Shown piece by piece: positions 1-7,304 of a stretch of DNA of 11,598 bases. Both the position numbers and the translations under genes were made by a program. The stretch covers positions 1 to 11,598 of the forward strand of contig SDVU01000645.1 in assembly GCA_016256075.1 (NCBI GenBank), read 5' to 3'. Position 1 is the stretch's first letter. Each line of letters starts with the position of its first letter. The notes beneath the pieces were generated by a model. It worked only from the letters and a program-made list of their open reading frames with translations, was not told the origin of the DNA and ran no database searches. Source of the stretch: Dictyocoela muelleri (lineage: Eukaryota; Microsporidia).

Positions 1-316
1 AACTTAATCTACTTTTAATTTTAATTTCACGGAAACTATAATTTTCATAAAAGAGAGAAAAAACATCCAATATTTTGGAAAGTTCAATCCTACACCCGAG
101 CAATGGAGTGTTTTTTAGAACAGAAAACTCATTTCTACATGTTTTCCTTGAGCATCTATAGACCCAAGCTTTTATAAAACACAATTTCAATGTTCCTACA
201 CATTTTTCACATTCTTTTTTTATTGTTAAAGCTTAAATATCCAAAAGATTTTTAATTTCATCATTTTTTTGTCATGACATTAGGGGTTATTTTAATTTTT
301 TTTATTGGAGGAAAAG
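1..316. other. AT-rich stretch, no gene seen
   Basis: I see no open frame, RNA gene or clear repeat here. It is T/A-rich with short homopolymer runs and ends just before the left arm of the palindrome that starts near 317. Confidence 0.6.
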
Positions 317-650
317 GTATACGGGAACCGGGGTCACCATCTTTAAAAACTAGTAAATCACAATTGGTACTAGGATAGCACAACATTCTTATATGAAATT
401 AACTTATAATTAAAAGATAAACTTGGAAATGAGATATTCGATCAATTGTGTTAATATATAGATATAACAAAAAATCCTGTTTCACATGAATTTTTGTAAA
501 TTTATATATATTAACGCAATTGGGTCGAATGACTTAATTTCCAACTTAGTCTATTAATTATAACTAAATTTAATATAAGAATGTTGTGCTCTCCCTTTAC
601 CAATTGCGGCTTACTAATTTTAGAGGTGGTGGCGACCCGCCGTAGAACCG
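317..650. repeat. Long imperfect palindrome (fold-back or MITE-like element)
   Basis: The left arm (about 317-475) is the reverse complement of the right arm (about 489-650), with a short unpaired centre at 476-488. The best-conserved block is AGCACAACATTCTTATAT at 378-395, matched perfectly in inverted form at 573-590. The remainder matches at roughly three quarters of positions by eye. The outer ends pair as GGTATACGG against CCGTAGAACC. No transposase lies inside, and I could not assign flanking target duplications. A short open frame starting at 581 begins inside the right arm and runs out into AT-rich DNA; its peptide resembles nothing I know, so I do not call it a gene. The family is unknown. 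It could be a fold-back element or a non-autonomous element whose partner is not in the window. Confidence 0.7.
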
Positions 651-931
651 ATAAATTTTATATATTAATTATAGTATATCATTTCTATACCGAAAGGGTT
701 AAATTATTCCCTACAGATTTTGGGAAGATAGGAACATATTTATTGAATATATGCGAATTTAAACAAACATACAAGAATAAATATATCCATTTTTAAAAAA
801 ATAGACGGTGATGGTATTATATGTTGAATAGACACAATTTATGTCTTTTATGAATAAAATATTTACATTGTAATTATATCATTGATAAAAGAGAGGTATT
901 TAGAATCACAGACACCTCTATCACATTATAT

Positions 932-1268
932 AAAATTTATATGTCTGTAGTCCCCGCTAGGAGTGATTAAACATTGATCATACTAATTTCCACAATTTGT
1001 AGGCCATGAAAAATTCTTTGAAGTACTAAACGGCATGCTTATTACTCACTATTAAATATTTATAGTCACGAAACTGTAAATAACGAATAAATGTTGTTTA
1101 TATGACAAATGGTGTCCATATACATAATATAGAATCGGTTGAAACAAATTAAAGAAAATGATGGGGATATCATCAGGTGATTTACAACTATATATAAATT
1201 CGGGATGTACAAATCATGTTATAACAACGATAATATTGACAAATTTTTTTAATATATATTCAATATAA
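932..1268 (+). pseudogene. Merlin-4: decayed Merlin (ISXO2-like) transposase, catalytic-core and C-terminal fragment
   Basis: Three frames on the + strand keep a recognisable Merlin/IS1595-type DDE core. Frame 2 (932-1082) reads VVPARSD, a stop, then TLIILISTICRP, and later HAYYSLLNIYSHETVNNE. This matches the family pattern of an R-S block, a second-aspartate region and HxTVNH. The frame at 1111 gives GVHIHNIESV, the family's HTNNIES motif with the third catalytic acid (E). The frame at 1143 gives NKLKKMMGISSGDLQLYINS, typical of the helix after the catalytic E. At least three in-frame stops and two frameshifts are present, and the second catalytic D is not visible. The zinc ribbon and first D should lie upstream in 651-931, but I could not read them there. 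No terminal inverted repeats were found. This is the most decayed Merlin copy in the window and probably the oldest. Confidence 0.75.
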
Positions 1269-1469
1269 ACTATTAATTGACTTTAATATTTTGTTAATTC
1301 AATTAAATATTTAAAACTAATCTTTTTTTATTTATTATAATTATAAAATAATAAAATTTGATTATTTATTTAACCCTTAAATGATTTGTTTCATTTTTAT
1401 ATGTTTTCAGGCTTGAACTTTAAAAACTAAAAAAATATTCAAGAAAAAAAAACTAAATAAATAATAAAT
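1269..1469. other. AT-rich spacer
   Basis: Low-complexity A/T sequence between the Merlin-4 relic and the left inverted repeat of the piggyBac composite. I see no gene, and no Merlin terminal repeat could be fixed here. Confidence 0.5.
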
Positions 1470-1767
1470 TAGCTGATTAAGACTTGGTATAATATGACAA
1501 TGAAGCATAAATGAATATCTTATGTGTGACCACGAGTGCGTCGACAATATCGGCAAAAATTTGTGAAAAATATAAATTCATAAAAAGCCACTAATTACCT
1601 GTATACTGCTGAGTCATTGATAAAACAAAGATCGCGTATACAGCTGGGTTTCTGGAGAGCTTAGGAAGTGACGTATTATTGGAACATCGAGAACCAAAGG
1701 TCACAGACTACGGTAGGAGACAACTATCTGGTTGACAGCTTTATGTGTTGTCAACATGTAATATATA
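1470..1767 (+). repeat. Left copy of the ~300-bp inverted repeat
   Basis: It matches the reverse complement of 6304-6605 over its whole length, at roughly three quarters identity by eye. The best blocks are TAGCTGATTAAGACTTGG at the outer edge, TAATATGACAATGA, CTTAGGAAGTGACGTATTA, GAACCAAAGGTC and, at the inner edge, CATGTAATATATA. It is GC-richer than its surroundings and has no obvious coding frame. The arrangement is inverted, so it is not a direct terminal repeat of the LTR type. It lies just downstream of the piggyBac transposase stop at 1900-1902. Confidence 0.8.
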
Positions 1768-1899
1768 AATAAATAATATTTTTTTTTAACACCAGTGTAA
1801 ATATCAAAATGATGTTTTTTTTTAAATTTAATGGTTAAAACTAATAAGAGGTTAAGATTTTTAGTAATATGTTATATAAAAATATACAAATGTTCTGCA

Positions 1900-2765
1900 T
1901 TAGAGTTTTCCATCGTCATAAGATGAGTTGTAAGAATCATAATCTAATAAAATATGGTCATCATAAAACCATCGACTTACACACAAATACATGTTGCACT
2001 TAATGCACGCTATCCCTTTAGTTGATGTTTTTTATTTGAGAGAAGACAATTATAGCACCGATGGCTTATATTAATCTTATAAGTAAGGTGTTTAGATGTT
2101 TCAATATAAATATTTTCTGTTAAATTATTACTCGTTCTTGATCCTTTATCTATTATAAAACTTATAATAGTTTTAATAAAACTATATTGATTTAAAGTCT
2201 TCCCTTTCTTAAATTTTTTATAGAGAATATAACAATTATGTAGAATAAGTTCAAAAATGTACGAAAAAAACTTTTGGGTCCAAAGATTTGTTTATCGTTT
2301 CAATAGATATTATTTAATCATCTGTTCAAACTTATCTACACCTCCCATGTAATGATTATATTTATTAATAACCTAAGGGGTTTCTTTCTTTTTCTCGGAA
2401 ACCACCTAATCACAATCATAGCAATTAGAAATTGCGACAAATAGTTTTATATCAAACCATATTAAGATTTAAAGGCTCTCATTTTGCAATACGAATATAT
2501 TCATTAAAAAAATTTATTTTTTTAAATAAGCTAAATTTATTGAACCACCTCTGTTGAAACCACAAGTTCCAGTTGTGTAGATCATCTTTTCTAGCAATTT
2601 TTTTTCTTCAAAATGACCGAATTATAATAATTATACATGTATAATTTTCTATTCTTTCAGTACTAGATTTACATAGATTTATTACATTATCTTCTATTGT
2701 ATATTTAATCCCTAAAATTCGAAGATTTAAGAATAATACCGTAACAGATTCAGCGCGGGTATCGA
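1900..2765 (-). pseudogene. piggyBac transposase, C-terminal part (broken)
   Basis: Reading leftward on the - strand, fragments in shifting frames match piggyBac order. They run NLCKSSTERIENY, then MYNYYNSVIL (family MDNYYNS), NEYIRIAKWEPLNLNMV, KYNHYMGGVDKFEQMIK, FFSYIFELILHNCYILYKKF and SHRCYNC followed in another frame by ACIKCNMYLC, then a stop at 1900-1902. GGVD carries the third catalytic aspartate. The nearby DQ is EQ here, and the second catalytic aspartate (MDN) has become tyrosine. The paired cysteines match the C-terminal cysteine-rich finger that piggyBac enzymes use to bind DNA ends. Several stops and frameshifts are present, for example TGA in place of the usual DQ-region Lys and a frameshift within the finger. 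Upstream, past 2765, coding similarity stops at the 2-kb insert. Confidence 0.85.
2615..2754 (-). repeat. 140-bp direct repeat, copy A (piggyBac coding segment)
   Basis: It matches 4764-4903 in the same orientation from GACCGAATTATAATAATTA to GTAACAGATTCAGC. Both copies are 140 bp and about 80% identical by eye. Both encode the same piggyBac stretch, ending in the NLCKS and MxNYYNSV motifs on the - strand. The copies bracket the 2-kb insert that holds Merlin-3. Confidence 0.85.
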
Positions 2766-2860
2766 AAAAAAAACGTTTTTTTTCATTTTATTTGTCATCT
2801 TTGGGAAAAACGACAATGGCGTTTTATCATTTTCTTTCTAATTTTTTATAAAAAGCTGGT

Positions 2861-4017
2861 TTTTTATGGTTTGAAGCCGCTTTTGATTTTTGAAGCCGTT
2901 TTAATATTTGAAACCACTTTTGAAAAAAAGATATAGAAAATGTTATAAATATTTATTGAAATAAAGATGAAAGTGATACATTAAATTACAAAATCTTTTC
3001 GTTTTGTGTGGATATTTGAACTTAAACATGAAATCCATTAAATAACCAGAAAGAATGTTGCTACGAGATTCATATTGATTCTTAAGTTTTCTTTTAACAT
3101 GTATTCAAAGATTTTCGATATTTAGAGTATGCACTAGAGGATTTTCAGGAAACACAAAATTTAAAGAGTGATTGATAGTCATATGACAAAAATCATTATT
3201 ATCTCTTAATTGAATAAATGATCTCCATTGATCACTTATAATTGTAGTTCCGGGTTTAATAAATTGATTAATTAATGGTATTAAGGTCTCAGATGATTAT
3301 TAATAACGGGTAATATAATCTATTTTCTAAAGTTTCGTTCAGTCATACCAAAAACCATTGTGCTTCTGTTTTTCTTAAATTATACTTTCTTTAGAGAAGA
3401 GAGATTCAACAATCTCAACTACTTTAGAAACTCTATCGGCTTCCACTCCTCCTAATCATAGATCGAACCTAAAAATAATCTTTCGAAAGATTGATGAACA
3501 ATTTAAATACCATAGAGAAAACGTCTTCTTCTTAATTCTGAGGTATTGACCAATTGATGTTTGGGTATCATCTTTACACCAAAGAAAAAAAAAAGAAAAT
3601 ATATTCAAATGAATTAGTAAATTTTAAAAAAAAACCTTCTCACAGATAATTCTTTAATGTGGCTTCCAGTACAGCTCACCCATATAAAACCGTCTAATAA
3701 CTTGTCTTTATTTATTAAAATAATTTCATTGTCACAATAAAATCTTATTTTTGTTATCAATTAGAATGAAAGATGCATTTATTTTATAATCTCGAATTTA
3801 GTGCCTTTGAAAATTCTTTCAAACTATTGTTTATTAAATACTTCTCCAAGTATTTATTCTCTCGTTTTAATTTTAATAATTTCTTCCTCCCCATTTATTT
3901 TTGTTCTTGAAAATCTCATTAATAAGGGGTAAATTTGTTTTTTTTTTCAAAAGCGGCTTCAAATTTTAAAAACGTCTTCAAAAATAAAAAGCGGCTTCAA
4001 ACTATAATGAAAAAAAG
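2861..4017 (-). mobile_element. Merlin-3: Merlin-family DNA transposon, broken
   Basis: This element of about 1.15 kb has terminal inverted repeats of roughly 70-80 bp (about 2861-2930 and 3940-4017) around a broken Merlin transposase on the - strand. Each terminus contains three tandem TTGAAGCCG-like words. On the left they begin at 2871, 2890 and 2908. On the right their reverse complements CGGCTTCAA are at 3954-3962, 3973-3981 (CGTCTTCAA) and 3992-4000. I could not find a convincing 8-9 bp target duplication, so the outer ends are approximate. It sits inside the piggyBac transposase gene and is therefore younger than that element. Confidence 0.8.
2943..3894 (-). pseudogene. Merlin-3 transposase (broken DDE transposase)
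   Basis: The likely start is the ATG at 3894 on the - strand, opening MGRKKLLKLKREN and continuing NSLKEFSKALNSRL to a stop. A zinc-ribbon-like part follows (FYCDNEIILINKDKLLDGFI). The catalytic core reads GGVEADRVSKVVEIVESLFS, SETLIPLINQFIKPGTT, IISDQWRSF, TINHSLNFVFPENPLVHT and LNIENL, and the tail is SGYLMDFMFKFKYP with a stop at 2943-2945. The first catalytic aspartate, normally in a VEIDES-type motif, is valine here (VEIVES). The second (ISDQW) and the third acidic residue (NIEN) remain. A TGA at 3115-3117 replaces the tryptophan usual after IENL. There are several frameshifts, including one after FSK and one around 3350. Length is about 317 codons, normal for Merlin. Function in life would be element excision and integration; this copy looks dead. 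Confidence 0.85.
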
Positions 4018-4744
4018 ATCTTTAATTATATTACAATTTTTAACAGACAAACACTGGAGAATGAATAATATATAGATCCTCGATTCTAATAAAAATATAA
4101 AAAGAAAATAATTTGGTAAAAATATTATAAATCTGGAACTAAATATGAAACAAATATAATCTGAAGACGGCCAGGGAGTGATTGCTCAGGTCGTGTTAGA
4201 TAAAATTTAAACATTGATAAAATTTTGTGTCGAACTTAAGATTACCATAAAAACTGTTTAAAGATAATAACAAGAATAGAAAATCAAAATCTCTAAATAG
4301 AAAAAAATTATCAAATCATAAATGTCATTAGAAATGCACTTGAAAAACTGCAAATTAGTAAATAAAAAACCCCAAAAACAAAGAATATACAAGTATATAA
4401 TAGTTGTGAGGCTTACCACCCTATTTTTATCTATAATAAAGCATAAAAATATAAAAATTGGCTTAATAATAAGCATACTCAAAAAAAAAAATGAAAAAAT
4501 GTATAAATAATGAATTGCTATAGATTTTTATTGTTAAAATGCTAGATAAAGAAAAATAATTAAAGTTGAAAATTAATAATTTTTAATTATGAAAAATTAG
4601 AATTTTATGATATCAGTAACATTATATGAAAAAAAAATTATTAACAAATTTTTATTCTTGATTTTATTAACCTTTTTTAATTAAAGAAAATTTGTCTTTT
4701 TTTTAAAAAAAGACTAACTTAAATGAAAAAAACGACTTTTATTA
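4018..4744. other. AT-rich stretch between Merlin-3 and the piggyBac middle part
   Basis: About 730 bp with no protein motif I recognise on either strand. Two overlapping short open frames on opposite strands near 4258-4510 are lysine/isoleucine-rich products of the AT bias, without motifs or conserved context. A slightly GC-richer island lies at 4162-4200 and I cannot assign it. The right edge near 4712-4734 may be the end of the larger insert. Confidence 0.5.
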
Positions 4745-4763
4745 TTGGTTTTTTGCTCAAACC

Positions 4764-4903
4764 GACCGAATTATAATAATTATTCATGTATAATTTGTAT
4801 TTTTTTCAGTAAGAGATTTACATAGATTTATTACGGGTTCTTATATTGTAGATTTCATCTCTACAATTCTGAGATTAAAAACAAATCCCGTAACAGATTC
4901 AGC
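4764..4903 (-). repeat. 140-bp direct repeat, copy B (piggyBac coding segment)
   Basis: Partner of 2615-2754, in the same orientation and of equal length. It continues naturally into the rest of the piggyBac middle part at higher coordinates, while copy A continues into the C-terminal part at lower coordinates. The two copies are therefore overlapping ends of one gene, duplicated on either side of the insert. Confidence 0.85.
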
Positions 4904-4980
4904 TAGAATATAGAATTTCATTCCTATAATTCGAAGATTAAAAACAAATCCCGTATTAAAAATGCTATAATATAGAATTT
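4846..4980 (-). repeat. 63-bp tandem duplication inside the piggyBac coding region
   Basis: The block containing GATTAAAAACAAATCCCGTA occurs at about 4873 and again at about 4936, giving a period of 63 bp. Units are about 4846-4908 and 4909-4971, with a partial third start at 4972-4980 (TATAGAATTTGATCCC against TATAGAATTTCATTCC). The period equals 21 codons, so the duplication keeps the frame and repeats the KFYILAESVTGFVFNLRI strand. Confidence 0.85.
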
Positions 4981-5332
4981 GATCCCACATTTATCATGTT
5001 TCATGAGCCAATAAACCCTATTCTTCATTTTATCTTAAAAAAATCATCCCTTCATTTATTGAGCTAAATTCTCCGGGTACATAAATTGACTTGAAAAGTT
5101 CATCAAGCCCGCTTATTATTTTTAATCATTTCTTAATTTAATCTCTTCAATGTCTTTCTTACTAATACAAGTAATATGTCTATTAATGAATTGAAATCTT
5201 TCAAAAGTCATTGGGTTAGCTATTTTCTTGTTATAAGAATACTCTTTCTTTCTATTCCATATATTTTGAATATTGACGGTAGTATTAAAATAAAAAAATC
5301 TCCATTATTGCCAAATAAAGATATAAATATTC

Positions 5333-5563
5333 GGATCAAGTAAAAAAATTGCCCCCAGGAGCCTAATATTTACTTGTGTTTTTTCAGGGGGTAAATTTTT
5401 TACCAATGTGTTTTAAGGGGCAATTTTTTTACCTGATCCAAACTGTAAACTATGGCCGTATCAAGTAAAAAAATTGCCCCAGGTGCAGAATATTTACTTG
5501 TGTTTTTTCAGGATGTAAAATTTTCTACCAGTGTGTTTTAAGGGGCAATTTTTTTACCTGATC
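5333..5563. mobile_element. Dimeric Merlin-type MITE inserted in piggyBac
   Basis: Two head-to-tail non-coding units of about 106 bp (5333-5439 and about 5458-5563) are separated by about 18 bp. Each starts with (GG/GT)ATCAAGTAAAAAAATTG and ends with the inverted form GGGGCAATTTTTTTACCTG followed by ATC. Their interiors are near-identical, sharing for example TATTTACTTGTGTTTTTTCA. Only the outermost flanks look like a target duplication: TAAATATTC at 5324-5332 against TAAATATAC at 5564-5572, 8 of 9 identical. The inner flanks do not match. The terminal GGATCARGT is shared with Merlin-1 and resembles Merlin-2, and a 9-bp duplication fits Merlin. It carries no coding sequence and would have been moved by a transposase supplied in trans. 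It splits the piggyBac N-terminal and middle parts. Confidence 0.8.
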
Positions 5564-6100
5564 TAAATATACTTTAGTAACCTTTTCCATTCGGTTGACC
5601 TTATTACTCGCGCTAAAATCCTTTTTATCTCTTACTATCATATAAAGACAGATATTCAGGGATTATAAATTGAGATGACAATGAATCATTGATTCCTCAA
5701 TAGATGAAAGGAAAACAATATCGTTGGTCTTATGGTTATATAATTCTTTTTTATTTTTTTTTATTTTTCATCTCTTTTATGTTCTAATTTCTCCTTTTCA
5801 TTTTTTTTCTTTTTTTTTTCAGCATTTTTTTGTTTGTAAGTGCTAAGAAATAATCAATTATATGATTGTTGAATAAAATTTCAAAAAATCCTTCTTCAGT
5901 TTCTGGTACATCGATTACATGATGTCTCTCTCTTTACCGAACTCTCTAACAATTGGCTTCGGAATTTTATATGACATGTCGTCATTGATTAAACCAGTGT
6001 TAGCTTTTCTATTTCTATTTTCTTTATACGAGAACAAATAATCACCTTCAGATTCTGTTATATTATCGGTGTTTAAAATGTTGCTAAGATTTTCATTCAA
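5564..6100 (-). pseudogene. piggyBac transposase, N-terminal part (broken)
   Basis: The start is probably the ATG at 6100 on the - strand. The first frame opens MNENLSNILNTDNITESEGD and ends GKERDIM at 5915, an acidic serine-rich leader typical of piggyBac N-termini. A neighbouring frame then continues VIDVPETEEGFFEILFNNHI, followed by IDYFLALTNKKML and a lysine-rich run (5785-5920). This matches the family's FxxxFxxxLxxxIVxxTNxY helix. Further downstream, to 5564, only scattered traces survive. The usual tryptophan/LxxFLGxxI block before the MITE insertion is not clearly readable. The leader frame is open for 61 codons and its shift lies at its end. Confidence 0.75.
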
Positions 6101-6303
6101 ATATTATTCAAAAGTTTTTTTTCATATATTGAAGAAAAAAATAAATTAATTCGTTTTTGCTGTTTTTTTAAAAAAAATCTAAAAAAATGAATACAAAATT
6201 TATTTTTTTAAAAAAAAATAACATAAATTTATAAAATTTAAAAAAAGTGATAAAAAATATATAAAATTTTTATGAAAAAAAATAAATATATATATATATA
6301 TAT
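6101..6303. other. A/T low-complexity stretch with a (TA)n tract
   Basis: Runs of A and T with a perfect TA dinucleotide tract at about 6286-6305, lying between the piggyBac start codon and the right inverted repeat. This is where the element's promoter would lie, but no specific motif stands out from the AT background. Confidence 0.6.
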
Positions 6304-6605
6304 ATTATATATTACATGCTGACAACATTCATAGCTGCCAAGCCAGAGATTTGTCTCCAACCATAGTCTTTAGACCTTTGGTTCCTTGTGTTCCATTAAT
6401 ACGTCACTTCCTAAGATACCCTGAAGGCCGCTGTATACGCGATTTTCGTTTTATCACGACTCAGCAGGATTCAGGTAATTAGTAGCTTTTTCATGAAATT
6501 ATATTTTTCACTACTTTTTGCCGAGATGCGCCGCCGCACTCATCTCCACACCTAGGAGAGTCCTTTCTGTTTCATTGTCATATTATACCAAGTCTTAATC
6601 AGCTA
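6304..6605 (-). repeat. Right copy of the ~300-bp inverted repeat
   Basis: Reverse-complement partner of 1470-1767. It shows conserved blocks such as AATACGTCACTTCCTAAG, CGCTGTATACGCGAT and, at the outer edge, CCAAGTCTTAATCAGCTA. It contains a small perfect stem, GAGATG/CATCTC, around a GC-rich loop on the - strand near 6525-6548; the left copy does not preserve this stem. Confidence 0.8.
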
Positions 6606-6688
6606 TATCACACTGGAACAACTGTATATTATATTATAATTATATATTTATGACCGCTTAATGCTATTTCCTCATTATTTATTAAAGA

Positions 6689-6763
6689 GTGACCTCAGCG
6701 GGATTCAAACCAAGATACTTAAATTTTACATTCAAGAGTGTTAACCACGGAGCTATATGCCAC
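6689..6763 (-). tRNA. tRNA-like relic (tRNA pseudogene or SINE head)
   Basis: On the - strand, 75 nt show a B-box match GGTTTGAATCC and an A-box-like TAGCTCCGTGGTTA at the right spacing. The ends GTGGCAT and AGGTCAC pair at 5 of 7 positions. An anticodon-arm-like stem CTTGAA/TTTAAG closes a 7-nt loop TGTAAAA, which would read UAA, but position 33 is G rather than the near-universal U. The T stem pairs poorly (CTTGG with CCCGC). I read this as a decayed tRNA gene or a tRNA-derived SINE remnant rather than a working tRNA. No clear poly-A tail or SINE body follows. Confidence 0.45.
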
Positions 6764-6830
6764 AAAAGAAATTAAAAAGGTGGAAAAAAATCATTTAAGG
6801 GGTAATTTTTTTAATTACAGGGGTTTTAAA

Positions 6831-7272
6831 TTGGTAAGAGCGATCTTTGCAGTTAGTGAGAGCACTTTATGCAGTCTCTGAGAGCGCTGTTTTCAGTTAG
6901 TTAGAGAGTAGTTTTCAGTTAGTGAGAGCGATCTTTTCAATTAGAGGGGACGGTTTTTGCAATTAGTGAGAGTGATCTTTTCAGATAGTGAGAGCGCGTC
7001 TTTTCAATTAGTGAGAGCGCTCTTTGCAGTTAGTGAGAGTGATCTTTTCAATTAGTTAGAGAGGTCTTCTCAATTAGTGATAGCGAGGTTTTCAATTAGT
7101 GAAAGCGATTTTTTCAATTAGTGAGGGTGATCTTTTCAATTAGTGAGAGCGATTTTTTCAGATATTAGTGAGAGCGATCTTTTCATATATTAGCGAGAGC
7201 GATCTTTTCAGATATTAGTGAAAGGGAATTTTTCATTAATTAGAGCGGTCTTTTCAACTAGTGAAAACGATT
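6831..7272. repeat. 22-bp minisatellite, about 20 units
   Basis: Degenerate direct repeats of a 22-bp unit close to TTAGTGAGAGCGATCTTTTC plus two bases run for about 440 bp. A few units near the right end are 23-25 bp (extra AT before TTAG). The period is not a multiple of three and the array has no start codon context, so it is not a coding repeat. It ends about 30 bp before the putative start of the IS630/mariner transposase. A related motif reappears beyond that element at about 9397. Confidence 0.9.
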
Positions 7273-7304
7273 ATTTATTTTTTTATAAATCATTAAATCC
7301 TCAT

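Larger units (their letters stand above)
2774..4734. other. Possible non-piggyBac insert hosting Merlin-3
   Basis: Between the two 140-bp piggyBac repeats lie about 2 kb of foreign DNA. Its edges carry a weak inverted match: CGTTTTTTTTCATTTTATTT at 2774-2793 against the reverse complement of 4712-4734, which reads CGTTTTTTTCATTTAAGTTA. These could be the ends of an element into which Merlin-3 then inserted. Both sequences are T-rich, so chance similarity is possible. Apart from Merlin-3 it holds no recognisable protein. Confidence 0.3.
4745..5332 (-). pseudogene. piggyBac transposase, middle part (broken)
   Basis: On the - strand this reads IWNRKKEYSYNKK, NPMTFERFQFINRHITCIS, KKDIEEIKLRND, then YVPGEFSSINEGMI, KFYILAESVTGFVFNLRI, VINLCKSLTEKN and MNNYYNSVGL. 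These follow the piggyBac order of the R/F-rich block, the YxPGENLSIDE motif with the first catalytic aspartate, the KFYxLADSxTGYxxN strand, and MDNYYNS with the second aspartate. Both aspartates are lost: SINE replaces SIDE at about 5052-5060, and MNN replaces MDN. Stops and frame changes are frequent. A 63-bp in-frame tandem duplication lies at 4846-4971. The part is cut off on one side by the MITE dimer (5333) and on the other near 4745 by the 2-kb insert. Confidence 0.85.
1470..6605 (-). mobile_element. piggyBac-family transposon, broken and carrying nested insertions
   Basis: An inverted repeat of about 300 bp (1470-1767 and 6304-6605) encloses all recognisable pieces of one piggyBac transposase on the - strand, in the right N-to-C order. 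The non-duplicated coding pieces (5564-6100, 4764-5332, 1900-2614) add up to roughly 1.8 kb. That is close to 600 codons, the usual size of a full-length piggyBac transposase, so they probably come from one copy. Two interruptions account for the extra length: the MITE dimer at 5333-5563 and about 2 kb between 2755 and 4763 that contains Merlin-3. A TTAA, the piggyBac target, sits in each repeat near the outer edge (1477-1480, 6595-6598), but the inverted repeat continues 7 bp beyond it. Whether the long repeats are this element's own termini is an inference from position and symmetry. Confidence 0.6.

Noticed and set aside
581-796. Open frame of 71 codons on the + strand
   Set aside because: It starts within the right arm of the palindrome, has no recognisable motif and no supporting context.
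4258-4510. Overlapping short open frames on both strands
   Set aside because: They are antisense to each other, lysine- or isoleucine-rich and typical of AT-biased non-coding DNA.
1470-6605. Long terminal repeats of an LTR retroelement
   Set aside because: The two 300-bp repeats are inverted, not direct, and the interior encodes a piggyBac transposase with no reverse transcriptase or gag-like part.
6790-6826. Possible fragment of the Merlin-type MITE (AGGGGTAATTTTTTTAATTA)
   Set aside because: It resembles the MITE's AGGGGCAATTTTTTTACCTG for about 16 bases, but lacks the terminal GATC and a partner end, so chance similarity in AT-rich DNA is likely.
6831-7272. CRISPR array
   Set aside because: The units follow each other without unique spacers and drift gradually, as in a minisatellite.
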